Shown piece after piece: positions 18,121 through 26,719 of a DNA stretch of 64,000 nt; within the stretch, counting starts at the first letter, position 1; each line of letters starts with the position of its first letter. The stretch is from Bacillus sp. Xin1 (GTDB taxonomy: Bacteria > Bacillota > Bacilli > Bacillales > Bacillaceae_G): contig NZ_JABUAE010000005.1 of assembly GCF_013314535.1 (NCBI RefSeq), forward strand, positions 110,871 through 174,870, in the 5' to 3' direction. The notes under the pieces are model-generated. The model worked only from the letters and a program-made list of their open reading frames with translations. It had not been told where the DNA came from and searched no databases. The position numbers and the translations under genes were made by a program.

Positions 18121-18146
18121 AACCTTTCTCGTAAATGAGAAAGGTT
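18121..18146. other. isolated hairpin in the pncB-cadA gap
   Basis: AACCTTTCTC pairs with GAGAAAGGTT around GTAAAT. On the minus strand it is followed by a T run (complement of 18115-18120), so it could end minus-strand transcription. The gap 17979-18466 otherwise holds only the pncB terminator and a bcr1-like repeat. Confidence 0.5.
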
Positions 18147-18295
18147 CTAATGCCCCCAAGATTGGAAGCTTGTTCGAATATTGATACCATGTAGAGTGGA
18201 AATGTTTGTACGTATAAGGCAAACTATACATATATATCTCATATAGCATATGCTAAACAAAACCATATGGTTTGGACATGTCGCATGAACTTCCA

Positions 18296-18392
18296 ATAAA
18301 GCGAAACTTTAATCAGTGAGGGTTTTCTTCATCCCCCACTGATCATTAACTCTCACCAATCGGGCTGTTACGAGAAAGTCATGCGGGATAAA
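18296..18392. repeat. bcr1-like repeat, internally deleted (97 bp)
   Basis: This copy begins ATAAA-GCGAAACTTTAATC and ends ATGCGGG-ATAAA. It keeps the first hairpin (GTGAGGG...CCCCCAC) but lacks the second inverted pair found at 12085-12241. ATAAA borders are intact. Confidence 0.75.
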
Positions 18393-18466
18393 ACAAGTTT
18401 CCAAAGCTTTATTAATCATAAGATAACGCGTTTATTTTTCTGATAAAAAGGCTTAGTATAGTTTTT

Positions 18467-20833
18467 TTACAAGTCTTTCACTCGTAATACACGCATTGCA
18501 TTCAATACCGCGATTAATGTAACACCTACATCTGAGAACACCGCTTCCCACATTGTTGCAATTCCAAATGCACCAAGTAATAAGACAAGTCCTTTTACAC
18601 CAAGTGCAAAGATAATATTCTGCCATACAATATTGCGTGTACGTTTGGCAATTTTAACAGCCGTTGCAATTTTAGAAGGTTCATCTGTCATGATTACGAT
18701 ATCTGCTGCTTCAATCGCTGCATCAGACCCTAAACCGCCCATCGCAATCCCAACATCTGCTCTTGCTAATACCGGTGTATCATTAATACCATCACCAACG
18801 AATGCAACTTTTTCTTTTGCTTGTTTTGCAGCATCAATTTTTTCGATTTCTTCTACTTTTTGCTGTGGCAATAATTCAGCATGAACTTCATCTAAACCAA
18901 GCTCTTTACCAACAGCTTCTCCAACTAACTTTGCATCACCTGTTAGCATAACTGTTTTCTTAATACCAAGTTCTTTTAATTTTTGAATCGCTTGTTTTGA
19001 ATCCTCTTTCACTTCATCTGAAATAACGATATATCCTGCATACGCACCATCTACAGCAACATGAACAAGTGTCCCTACTGTTTGCGGCTGCTGGAATGCA
19101 ATATTTTCTTTTTTCATTAATTTTGCATTACCTGCGAAAATTTCTTTCCCTTGTACTTTTACAACTGTACCATGACCAGAAATTTCACTGTAATCTTCAA
19201 TGATATTTTCATCAATTGCTTTTCCATATGCGCTTCGGATAGATTGTGCGATTGGATGATTTGAATATACTTCTGCAAATGCTGCATACTCTAGAAGCTC
19301 TTCTTTTGTCGTTGTTCCATTTGGCTCCATCTTTGTTACTTTGAAGACACCTTTTGTTAATGTTCCTGTTTTATCAAAGACGATATGTTTCACATCATTT
19401 AGCGCTTCTAAATAATTACTTCCTTTGATCAAGATACCACTCTTAGATGCTCCACCTATACCACCAAAAAATCCAAGCGGAATGGATACGACTAATGCAC
19501 AAGGACAAGAAATAACAAGGAATACTAAAGCTCGATAAATCCACTCTGAGAATGTAGCACCTTCTAGAATAAGAGGTGGAATAAACGCTAATACTGCCGC
19601 TGTAATAACAACAACCGGAGTGTAGTAACGAGCAAATTTTGTAATAAAGTTTTCTGTTGGCGCTTTTCGGCTACTTGCATTTTGGACTAAATCTAAAATT
19701 TTAGATACAGTTGATTCACCAAACTCTTTCGTTACTTCAATTGTTAACACACCATTTTGGTTCACAAAACCACTTAATACATCATTCCCAACTTCTACTT
19801 CACGAGGTACAGATTCACCCGTTAATGCTGACGTGTCTACCATTGACGTTCCTTCAATTATTTTCCCATCTAATGGTACTTTCTCACCCGGTTTCACAAT
19901 AATATAATCACCGATTTTTACTTCTTCTGGTGAAACTTGTTTTGTTTCGTTTCCAACTTTCACGTTCGCATAATCAGGACGGATATCCATTAACGAGGTA
20001 ATTGATTTTCGAGAACGATTTACAGCGATACTTTGGAATAACTCACCTACTTGGTAAAAGAGCATAACAGCAACCGCTTCTGAATATTGTCCGATTGCAA
20101 ATGCTCCAAGTGTAGCAATCGCCATTAAAAAGTTTTCATCAAATACTTGGCCGCGTGTTATATTTCTCACAGCTCGCCAAACAATTTCTCCACCAATTAG
20201 TAAATATGCGATAACGAAAAGTGAAATAGTCATCATTTGTGGTAATCCTGCAAGTGCAGCAATTCCCGTTAAGACACCGCCAATCGCTAAGCGCCATATC
20301 ATTTTCTTCACATTTCCTTCACCATAATCGCGGCTATGGCCATGATCATGTCCCGCTTTTTCTTCACGGACAACTTTTACATCTGGTTCTAACTTTTGAA
20401 CAATATTTTTTATATCTTGCACCGTCGTTTCAAGCTCTTTTTTATTTGCCACTTCTATTTTTAATTTCTTCGATACAAAATCAACAGTCGCGTTTGAGAC
20501 AGAAGGAAATTCCTTTACCTTTGTTTCAATCTTCATTGCACAATTTGCGCAATCTAATCCTTCTAATAGAAATACTTCTTTTGCAGTTTTTGTTTTTTGT
20601 TCTTCCTGTACTTTAATATGCGGTTCTAGTTTTGTGACAAGTTGTTTCACTTCAGTAACAACTTTATTTTCTCGATTTTTCTCTGTTTCTAAAACCATTG
20701 TCTTTGTTGCAAAGTTCACAGAACAAGAGGACACACCTTCTAACCCGCTAACGCCTCTTTCAATTTTCATCGCACAATTCGCACAATCCAATCCTTCTAA
20801 CACAAGTTTTCGTTTCACTAGTGCTTCCGCCAT
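18467..20833 (-). CDS. cadA: heavy-metal P1B-type ATPase (Cd/Zn/Pb efflux)
   Basis: This 788-residue membrane ATPase pumps divalent soft metals out of the cell. Two N-terminal HMA domains each carry GLDCANCAMKIE (Cys17/Cys20 and Cys95/Cys98). A His-rich linker with GHDHGHS follows near residue 165. The membrane core contains SCPCALVVSIP, whose CPC motif is typical of the Zn/Cd/Pb group, along with DKTGTLTKG (phosphorylated Asp), TGES and GDGINDTPVLARADVGIAMG. Two HMA domains, rather than one, are present in a subset of CadA proteins. The gene lies 22 bp after the cadC-like regulator and is probably in its operon. Confidence 0.93.
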   Translation of the reverse strand: MAEALVKRKLVLEGLDCANCAMKIERGVSGLEGVSSCSVNFATKTMVLETEKNRENKVVTEVKQLVTKLEPHIKVQEEQKTKTAKEVFLLEGLDCANCAMKIETKVKEFPSVSNATVDFVSKKLKIEVANKKELETTVQDIKNIVQKLEPDVKVVREEKAGHDHGHSRDYGEGNVKKMIWRLAIGGVLTGIAALAGLPQMMTISLFVIAYLLIGGEIVWRAVRNITRGQVFDENFLMAIATLGAFAIGQYSEAVAVMLFYQVGELFQSIAVNRSRKSITSLMDIRPDYANVKVGNETKQVSPEEVKIGDYIIVKPGEKVPLDGKIIEGTSMVDTSALTGESVPREVEVGNDVLSGFVNQNGVLTIEVTKEFGESTVSKILDLVQNASSRKAPTENFITKFARYYTPVVVITAAVLAFIPPLILEGATFSEWIYRALVFLVISCPCALVVSIPLGFFGGIGGASKSGILIKGSNYLEALNDVKHIVFDKTGTLTKGVFKVTKMEPNGTTTKEELLEYAAFAEVYSNHPIAQSIRSAYGKAIDENIIEDYSEISGHGTVVKVQGKEIFAGNAKLMKKENIAFQQPQTVGTLVHVAVDGAYAGYIVISDEVKEDSKQAIQKLKELGIKKTVMLTGDAKLVGEAVGKELGLDEVHAELLPQQKVEEIEKIDAAKQAKEKVAFVGDGINDTPVLARADVGIAMGGLGSDAAIEAADIVIMTDEPSKIATAVKIAKRTRNIVWQNIIFALGVKGLVLLLGAFGIATMWEAVFSDVGVTLIAVLNAMRVLRVKDL

Positions 20834-20855
20834 CTTTCTCCCTCCTTGTGCTTTT

Positions 20856-21233
20856 CTATTCTTCCTCGTTTACGTGTTCGAATGCTTGCTCAAAAATACC
20901 GATTACGTGATGGTCCGCCAATGAATAATAAACGACTTTTCCCTCTTTACGGTTTTTCACAAGTTTCGCTTGCTTTAATACACGAAGTTGATGAGAAATA
21001 GAGGATTGTGTCATACCGAGTAAATAAGCTAAATCGCATACGCACATTTCCGCTTCGAATAGAGCGTGTAAAATACGTGTACGCGTCCGATCACCTAATA
21101 CCTTAAATAACTCCGCTACTTTACTTAAACTTTCATCATTTGGAATTGTTTGTTTTACTTGATCCACAACTTCTTCATGGATAATTGTTTGAGAACATGA
21201 TTCTTGACATGCTTCCACTTTATTTTCAGCCAT
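20856..21233 (-). CDS. cadC: ArsR/SmtB-family metal-responsive repressor, CadC type
   Basis: This 125-residue winged-helix repressor has all ligands of both CadC metal sites. Cys9, Cys13, Cys64 and Cys66 (ELC-V-C equivalent EMCVCDLA) form the alpha3N site. Asp107, His109, His120 and Glu123 form the alpha5 site with exactly the spacing of the S. aureus protein. The recognition helix is MTQSSISHQLRVLKQA. Cadmium, lead or zinc binding should release it from DNA. It is the first gene of the cadC-cadA operon, and two ATATGA/TTCATAT palindromes precede it, consistent with autorepression. Confidence 0.93.
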   Translation of the reverse strand: MAENKVEACQESCSQTIIHEEVVDQVKQTIPNDESLSKVAELFKVLGDRTRTRILHALFEAEMCVCDLAYLLGMTQSSISHQLRVLKQAKLVKNRKEGKVVYYSLADHHVIGIFEQAFEHVNEEE

Positions 21234-21257
21234 TATAGCTCACCTCTTTATTTGAAC

Positions 21258-21277
21258 ATATGAACAATCATTCATAT
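21258..21277. promoter_or_regulatory. CadC/SmtB-type operator 1
   Basis: ATATGAA-N6-TTCATAT lies 25 bp upstream of cadC, a typical 12-2-12-like ArsR/SmtB operator layout. Confidence 0.75.
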
Positions 21278-21293
21278 ATCTTATACCTTTATT

Positions 21294-21313
21294 ATATGAG
21301 CGTCTATTCATAT
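21294..21313. promoter_or_regulatory. CadC/SmtB-type operator 2
   Basis: ATATGA-N7-TTCATAT is a second copy whose start is 36 bp from that of the first. Two sites would allow cooperative repression. Confidence 0.6.
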
Positions 21314-21406
21314 GTGTCAATAAAATCCGCAATGAATTTTCCGAACATTTCGTTCACATTTCAAAACACATCACTTATTCTCTGCATCCGCTATCTTCTT
21401 CATACA

Positions 21407-21449
21407 AAAAGGATGTACGAAAGTTTCCATCCTTTCGTACATCCTTTTA
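21407..21449 (-). terminator. second terminator downstream of the APC permease
   Basis: AAAAGGATGTACGAAAG pairs perfectly with CTTTCGTACATCCTTTT over 17 bp, around eight bases. It backs up the nearer hairpin at 21460. Confidence 0.75.
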
Positions 21450-21459
21450 TCAAAAGAAA

Positions 21460-21494
21460 AAGCCTTGCGCGCTCCCTAAACGCACAAGGCTTAC
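21460..21494 (-). terminator. terminator of the APC permease
   Basis: On the minus strand AAGCCTTG-GCG pairs with CGC-CAAGGCTT with a small bulge and is followed by TTTTTC. Confidence 0.75.
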
Positions 21495-21510
21495 AATTTA
21501 TTATATCCCT

Positions 21511-22926
21511 TTAATTAGCTTCTTCTAAGCTATCTTGCGAACTTTCATCTTCTTTTAGATGACTATGCTTTTTCGAATAAACAAAGTATACGACTACTCC
21601 AATTGCTAACCAAGCACCGAAGTATATCCATGTCGTTAGTGGTAAGTTTACCATTAAGAATAGACAGCATACGATTGAAATAATCGGTAAAGTTGGTACA
21701 AGTGGTACCATAAATCCACGCTGTAACTTCGGATGTGTTTTACGAAGAATGATAACAGTTACACCAACCATTGCAAATGTTAATAACGCTCCAATATTCG
21801 CTAAATTTGACAATTCTTTTAAATCGATAAATCCGGCAATTAAAGCACTACCAATCCCTGTTAACCAAGTTGAAAATGTTGGTGCTTCTGTCTTTTGATT
21901 AATTTTCGCAAAAGATTTTGGCAATAAACCGTCACGACTCATTGCAAAGAATACACGTGTTGTTGCGTAAATATAAGCAAAAATTACAGCCATAATACCA
22001 ATTACAGCTCCAATAGCAATTACACCAGCTACTTTATCTTGTCCGACAACTTCTAGTACATAAGCCATCGCTTCTGGTACATCTAATTCTTTATAAGAAA
22101 CCATACCAGTCATAACAAGACAAACTGCAACGTAAATGATCGTACAAATAACTAACGAAGCAATGATACCAATCGGAAGATCACGCTGTGGGTTTTTTAC
22201 TTCTTCTGCTGAAGTTGCTAATGCATCAAAACCTAGGAAAGCAAAGAATACTGCTGCTCCTCCAGCAAAGACTCCACTTAAACCGTACGGTGCGAACGGC
22301 ACCCAGTTTTCTGGTTTTACGTAGAATACACCAACTGCAATAAATAAGACAACAATAACAATTTTAATTAATACCATTGCGTTATTGACACGCTTACTCT
22401 CTTTTGTACCACGTGATAACAACCATGTTAATACGAGCGTGATAATTACTGCTGGTAAATTCACAATACCACCTTGAGATGGAATCGTTAACAACTCTTT
22501 TGGAATTTCTAATCCAAATCCACTTACCAAGTTATTGAAATAACCTGTCCATCCACCAGCTACTGCTGCTGTTGTTACAACGTATACTGATAATAATGTC
22601 CATCCCATTAAATGGGCTACAAACTCACCGATTGTTGCATAAGAGTATGTGTATACACTACCTGAAACAGGAAGTGTAGAAGCAACTTCGGCATAACATA
22701 ATGCTGCAAATCCACAAACAATTGCTGCAATCATAAATGAAAAAATAACTGCTGGACCAGCATCTCTCGCTGCTACTAATCCAGTTAATACTAGAACTCC
22801 TGTACCGATTATCGCACCAATTCCTAGCATTGTTAGGTCGAATGCCCCTAAAGTTTTAGACAAAGTCTTACTTTTACTTTCCCCTAACAATTGCGTAACG
22901 GATTTCTTTTTAAATAGGTTGGCCAC
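21511..22926 (-). CDS. APC-superfamily amino acid permease (CAT/YfnA type)
   Basis: This is a 471-residue transporter with twelve or more membrane segments. The first helix contains GAFDLTMLGIGAIIGTGVLVLTG, the substrate and cation binding motif of APC transporters, and the region around FFAFLGFDALATSAEEVKNPQRDLPIGI is typical of the cationic amino acid transporter family and Bacillus YfnA. It lies 104 bp downstream of alanine dehydrogenase on the same strand, which hints that it imports alanine or a related amino acid for catabolism; this is inferred from position only. Confidence 0.87.
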   Translation of the reverse strand: MANLFKKKSVTQLLGESKSKTLSKTLGAFDLTMLGIGAIIGTGVLVLTGLVAARDAGPAVIFSFMIAAIVCGFAALCYAEVASTLPVSGSVYTYSYATIGEFVAHLMGWTLLSVYVVTTAAVAGGWTGYFNNLVSGFGLEIPKELLTIPSQGGIVNLPAVIITLVLTWLLSRGTKESKRVNNAMVLIKIVIVVLFIAVGVFYVKPENWVPFAPYGLSGVFAGGAAVFFAFLGFDALATSAEEVKNPQRDLPIGIIASLVICTIIYVAVCLVMTGMVSYKELDVPEAMAYVLEVVGQDKVAGVIAIGAVIGIMAVIFAYIYATTRVFFAMSRDGLLPKSFAKINQKTEAPTFSTWLTGIGSALIAGFIDLKELSNLANIGALLTFAMVGVTVIILRKTHPKLQRGFMVPLVPTLPIISIVCCLFLMVNLPLTTWIYFGAWLAIGVVVYFVYSKKHSHLKEDESSQDSLEEAN

Positions 22927-22949
22927 GATGTATGCCCCCTTTTACTAAG

Positions 22950-22980
22950 AAGAGCTAAGAGGTCTTCTCTCTTAGCTCTT
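22950..22980 (-). other. stem-loop between ald and the APC permease gene
   Basis: AAGAGCTAAGAG pairs with CTCTTAGCTCTT over 12 bp around seven bases. It is not followed by a T run on either strand, so it is more likely an intercistronic processing or partial-termination element than a full terminator. Confidence 0.5.
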
Positions 22981-23030
22981 ATCATGTTGTATTAGATATT
23001 GTTCGATTTTTAGTTTGTATTATGCTTCAA

Positions 23031-24164
23031 TTAGCAAGATACAGTTTCTGCTTCTAATAATTCTTTTGCACCTTTGTATTCTACACCGTGAGCTTCTGCA
23101 ACTGCTTCGAATGTTACATAGCCATCTAATGTATTAATACCTTTTAATAATGCAGAGTTGCTTAGGCAAGCTTCTTTGTAGCCTTTGTTTGCAATTTGTA
23201 CTGCATATGGCACTGTTACGTTTGTTAATGCAAGAGTTGATGTACGTGGAACCGCACCTGGCATGTTTGCAACTGCATAATGAACAACACCGTGTTTTTC
23301 GTAAGTTGGGTTATCATGAGTTGTAATGCGGTCAGTTGTTTCGAAAATACCACCTTGGTCAATTGCGATATCTACTACAACAGAACCTGGTTCCATTGAT
23401 TGAATCATTTCTTCTGTTACAAGTTTTGGCGCTTTTGCACCTGGAATTAATACCGCACCGATTACAAGATCAGACTCTTTTACAGCTTCTGCAATATTGT
23501 ATGGATTAGACATTAAAGTTTTCACTTGGTTACCGAAAATGTCATCTAATTGACGAAGACGTTCTGCACTTAAGTCGATGATTGTAACATCCGCACCTAG
23601 TCCAACTGCAATTTTAGCAGCATTTGTACCAGCTTGTCCACCACCGATGATTGTTACTTTACCGCGTTTCACCCCTGGAACACCTGCAAGTAAGATACCT
23701 TTACCGCCTTTGTTTTTCTCAAGGAATTGCGCACCAATTTGTGCTGCCATACGACCAGCTACTTCACTCATAGGTGCAAGTAATGGTAAAGAACGATTTT
23801 CTAATTGTACGGTTTCGTAAGCGATAGCTACAACTTTCTTTTCAATTAAAGCTTTTGTTAATTCTGGTTCTGGAGCTAAGTGTAAGTATGTGAATAAGAT
23901 TAAACCTTCGCTGAAGTGCTTGTATTCGCTTTCAATTGGTTCCTTAACTTTCATTACCATATCCATGTTCCAAGCTTCTTCAGCTGTTTCAACGATTTTC
24001 GCACCTGCTTCAATATACTCAGCATCTGTAAAGCCAGATCCTAAACCCGCACCCTTTTGAATGAATACTTCATGATTGTTACGAACTAAATGCACAACAC
24101 CAGCTGGTGTCATTGCCACACGGTTTTCGTTGTTTTTGATTTCTGTTGGTACCCCAATACGCAT
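23031..24164 (-). CDS. ald: alanine dehydrogenase
   Basis: This NAD-dependent enzyme interconverts L-alanine and pyruvate plus ammonia, and is used for alanine catabolism and during sporulation. At 377 residues it has the typical length. It opens [23 protein letters not shown], with catalytic Lys and His regions (KVKEP near residue 72, YLHLA near 93), the nucleotide-binding [26 protein letters not shown] at about 172, and [16 protein letters not shown] precedes the ATG. A perfect cre site 100 bp upstream suggests catabolite repression; the permease gene downstream may be cotranscribed. Confidence 0.95.
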   Translation of the reverse strand: MRIGVPTEIKNNENRVAMTPAGVVHLVRNNHEVFIQKGAGLGSGFTDAEYIEAGAKIVETAEEAWNMDMVMKVKEPIESEYKHFSEGLILFTYLHLAPEPELTKALIEKKVVAIAYETVQLENRSLPLLAPMSEVAGRMAAQIGAQFLEKNKGGKGILLAGVPGVKRGKVTIIGGGQAGTNAAKIAVGLGADVTIIDLSAERLRQLDDIFGNQVKTLMSNPYNIAEAVKESDLVIGAVLIPGAKAPKLVTEEMIQSMEPGSVVVDIAIDQGGIFETTDRITTHDNPTYEKHGVVHYAVANMPGAVPRTSTLALTNVTVPYAVQIANKGYKEACLSNSALLKGINTLDGYVTFEAVAEAHGVEYKGAKELLEAETVSC

Positions 24165-24263
24165 AATGAAATGCCCCCTTATAATTAACAGAAAAAAGGA
24201 ATTCTTTTTTCTTTTTATAATAATTAATAACTTATGTCCTTATTCTAGCATAATTTCTAAATT

Positions 24264-24278
24264 ATGAAAACGCTAACA
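24264..24278. promoter_or_regulatory. cre site upstream of ald
   Basis: ATGAAAACGCTAACA matches WTGNAANCGNWNNCA at every fixed position, about 100 bp upstream of the ald start. It fits CcpA control of alanine catabolism. Confidence 0.65.
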
Positions 24279-24539
24279 TACCAAATTTTAAAAGTTTTTA
24301 TATTTAGAATAGTGTAAAAATAGAGAACTTTACTTCACAAGGTTGTTTTATATTTTTTACTATCTATTCTTATTATAACCATGGAAACTACACATTCATC
24401 ATTTATTATTTGACAATAATATAACAATGCGAGAAATTAACAAAGAGCGTATACATATACATCTTTTATCCCCTGTAATATTTTAGAAATATATTCTTTT
24501 TATATACATCCATTTTGTTTTCCAAGTATATAAGACACT

Positions 24540-24670
24540 ATCACAACGAAGAGAACGTGGCCTGCACTCGTTTTCTCTCTCTGTTTTAACATGGCATGAT
24601 GCAGGAAAAGGCTCTGTCCGTTTCTAGGCATGTTAGATGCTCTCATCCACCTAACAGAAATGGATTTCAT
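24540..24670. repeat. dispersed intergenic repeat, copy B (same family as 820-930)
   Basis: This copy shares ordered blocks with 820-930, and its ends can pair (GAGAACG with CGTTTTCTC, and GTTAG-TG with CACCTAAC). It lies in a 678-bp gene-free stretch (24165-24842) that also holds a cre site, a mini bcr1 and a terminator. No open frame is present. Confidence 0.5.
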
Positions 24671-24694
24671 GTCATTTTTTCAACTTGTATTTAT

Positions 24695-24738
24695 ATAAAA
24701 TCAGTGGAGGTCTTACTGCCAGCAAATAGCGGGATAAA
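24695..24738. repeat. bcr1-like remnant (44 bp)
   Basis: ATAAA-ATCAGTGG joined directly to AGGTCTTACTGCC and ending AGCGGG-ATAAA. The two ends of a bcr1-like element are fused with the middle missing, and the ATAAA borders are kept. Confidence 0.65.
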
Positions 24739-24762
24739 ACAAACCTGGTGAAAAAGTCCAAC

Positions 24763-24793
24763 AAAAAAGGCCTATCCCTGTTTTGGATAAGCC
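24763..24793 (-). terminator. terminator of the ABC transporter operon
   Basis: On the minus strand GGCTTATCC pairs with GGGATAGGCC across AAAACA and ends in TTTTTT. Confidence 0.75.
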
Positions 24794-24842
24794 CAATGAA
24801 ATTCATTCCATCAAAGTATCGCTGACTTAATAATCGAATAGT

Positions 24843-25943
24843 CTATAGAACAATTCGTTTTTCAGTTTCAGAATCAAAATAATGAACTTTGTCCATATTT
24901 AAAGCTAGATCCATCTCATGTTGACTATGCACATCAACTGAGGAGTTAACACGCGCAACAAAGGATTGACCATTGATATTAGAATAAAGATAGGTTTCTG
25001 ATCCCATTAATTCTGCTACATCAATCGTTACCGTTACTTTTGCATCATAAGGTAAGGATGAAATTGCTTTTCCATAATAAAAGTCTTCTGGGCGTATTCC
25101 TATGATGATTTCTTTATTAATATACCCTTTGTCTCGTAAGCTTTTCATCTTCTCTTCCGGAACTTCAATGCTCCATTTATCAATCATAACAGCACTTTCT
25201 GTTACTGTTCCTTTAAAAAAGTTCATTCCAGGAGATCCAATAAACCCTCCGACAAATACATTCTCTGGTTTATCATAGACTTCTTTAGGTGTACCAACTT
25301 GTTGGATGATACCATCCTTTAACACAACTAAGCGTGTCGCCATCGTCATCGCTTCTATTTGATCATGCGTGACATATACAGTTGTTGTTTGCAACTGCTG
25401 ATGTAATTTTGTAATCTCAGCACGCATTTGAACGCGTAGTTTTGCATCTAAGTTTGACAACGGCTCGTCCATTAAGAACACTTTCGCATTCCGAACAATC
25501 GCTCGCCCTAAAGCAACACGCTGACGCTGTCCACCTGAAAGTGCTTTTGGCTTTCGATCTAAATATTTCTCAAGACCAAGGATTTGTGCTGCATGTTTCA
25601 CACGTTGATCAATTTCCGCTTTACTATATTTTCGTAGTTTTAAACCGAACGCCATATTATCATAAACACTCATATGTGGATAAAGAGCGTAGTTTTGAAA
25701 AACCATTGCTATATCTCGATCTTTCGGTGTAACATCATTCACACGCTTTCCATCAATATAAAAGTCTCCCTCAGAAATCTCCTCAAGTCCTGCAATCATA
25801 CGTAATGTCGTCGACTTTCCACATCCTGAAGGTCCAACCAAAACGATAAATTCTCCATCATTCACTTCTAGATTAAAATCTTTTACGATTGTCATATCAT
25901 GATCATATTTCTTATAAATATTTTTGAATGATAGCTGAGCCAT
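24843..25943 (-). CDS. sugar/glycerol-phosphate ABC transporter ATPase (UgpC/MsmX type)
   Basis: This 366-residue ATP-binding subunit belongs to the CUT1 importer family. Walker A is GPSGCGKST (about 38-46), the Q-loop MVFQNYALYPHM follows, then the signature LSGGQRQRVALGRA and Walker B VFLMDEPLSNLDAKLR. The C-terminal TOBE domain (about 290-366) is the regulatory part of this type. It is the last gene of the minus-strand run that begins at 31322. Bacilli often share one such ATPase among several importers, so a dedicated copy inside the cluster argues for a specialised system. Confidence 0.88.
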   Translation of the reverse strand: MAQLSFKNIYKKYDHDMTIVKDFNLEVNDGEFIVLVGPSGCGKSTTLRMIAGLEEISEGDFYIDGKRVNDVTPKDRDIAMVFQNYALYPHMSVYDNMAFGLKLRKYSKAEIDQRVKHAAQILGLEKYLDRKPKALSGGQRQRVALGRAIVRNAKVFLMDEPLSNLDAKLRVQMRAEITKLHQQLQTTTVYVTHDQIEAMTMATRLVVLKDGIIQQVGTPKEVYDKPENVFVGGFIGSPGMNFFKGTVTESAVMIDKWSIEVPEEKMKSLRDKGYINKEIIIGIRPEDFYYGKAISSLPYDAKVTVTIDVAELMGSETYLYSNINGQSFVARVNSSVDVHSQHEMDLALNMDKVHYFDSETEKRIVL

Positions 25944-26011
25944 AATTGCCTCCTATAATTTTAGCTATTTTTAAAGATACTGTTATCGACAATTTGAATC
26001 ACACAATTGTT

Positions 26012-26719
26012 TTATAAAATTTGAGCAATATCCTTCATACTGTCTAAAATATAATCTGCTTCTCCTTCTAAATCTTCCTTCTTACTCGCACCTGACAGGA
26101 CACCCACTACTTTAATGTTACTATTTCTTGCAAATTTAACGTCTGTTAATGTATCACCTACCATGAACACATCTTCTTCAGCCAGTGAAAATTTTTCTTT
26201 GAACATATGATAAAAATCACTCTCAGGTTTTGTTTTATTGACCCCATCATCTGCACCTAAAAAATCAACATAATCATATAATCCTGTCATTTTAAGTGAA
26301 TGAATAGCTGCATCAACGTCATCCGCTGTAACAACTCCAATTACGTATTCATGGTCTTTTAAATATTTTAATGTTTCCTTTGCACCTTCCACTTCTGTAA
26401 ATACGAGATCATCTGCTGTAGAATGTTTTTTAAATAATGCACATACATCATGAATAAAGTTCTCTTTATTCACATTGTGATTTTCTAATAACGAAAACCA
26501 TGCAGCTGCGATAAAGTAATTGGTTTGACAAGCTAGTAAACTGGTACTCTCAAAATCGTTATCACCCATACCAATAATCTTTAGGTATTCATTTCGTTTA
26601 CTTGTTTCATCTGGATACATTTGAAATATATCATCTAGCACACAATGAACAATTTTGTACCAAACAGAGTCTAGCTGTATTAGTGTTCCATCTTTATCAA
26701 AAATAATTCCTTTATTCAT
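26012..26719 (-). CDS. HAD-family phosphatase
   Basis: This 235-residue hydrolase of the haloacid dehalogenase superfamily opens with the catalytic motif FDKDGTLIQLDS (nucleophile Asp8). Motif II lies around GVVTADD, and motif III/IV is MVGDTLTDVKFARNSN. A helical cap follows motif I, as in phosphoglycolate phosphatase and beta-phosphoglucomutase relatives. It overlaps the end of the PHP gene by 8 bp, so the two are translationally coupled. It probably dephosphorylates the product delivered by the transporter and PHP enzyme; substrate unknown. Confidence 0.85.
   Translation of the reverse strand: MNKGIIFDKDGTLIQLDSVWYKIVHCVLDDIFQMYPDETSKRNEYLKIIGMGDNDFESTSLLACQTNYFIAAAWFSLLENHNVNKENFIHDVCALFKKHSTADDLVFTEVEGAKETLKYLKDHEYVIGVVTADDVDAAIHSLKMTGLYDYVDFLGADDGVNKTKPESDFYHMFKEKFSLAEEDVFMVGDTLTDVKFARNSNIKVVGVLSGASKKEDLEGEADYILDSMKDIAQIL

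Noticed and set aside
18010-18249. Minus-strand 79-codon open frame downstream of pncB
   Set aside because: It spans the pncB terminator stem and a second hairpin, has no ribosome site and no homology I can see.
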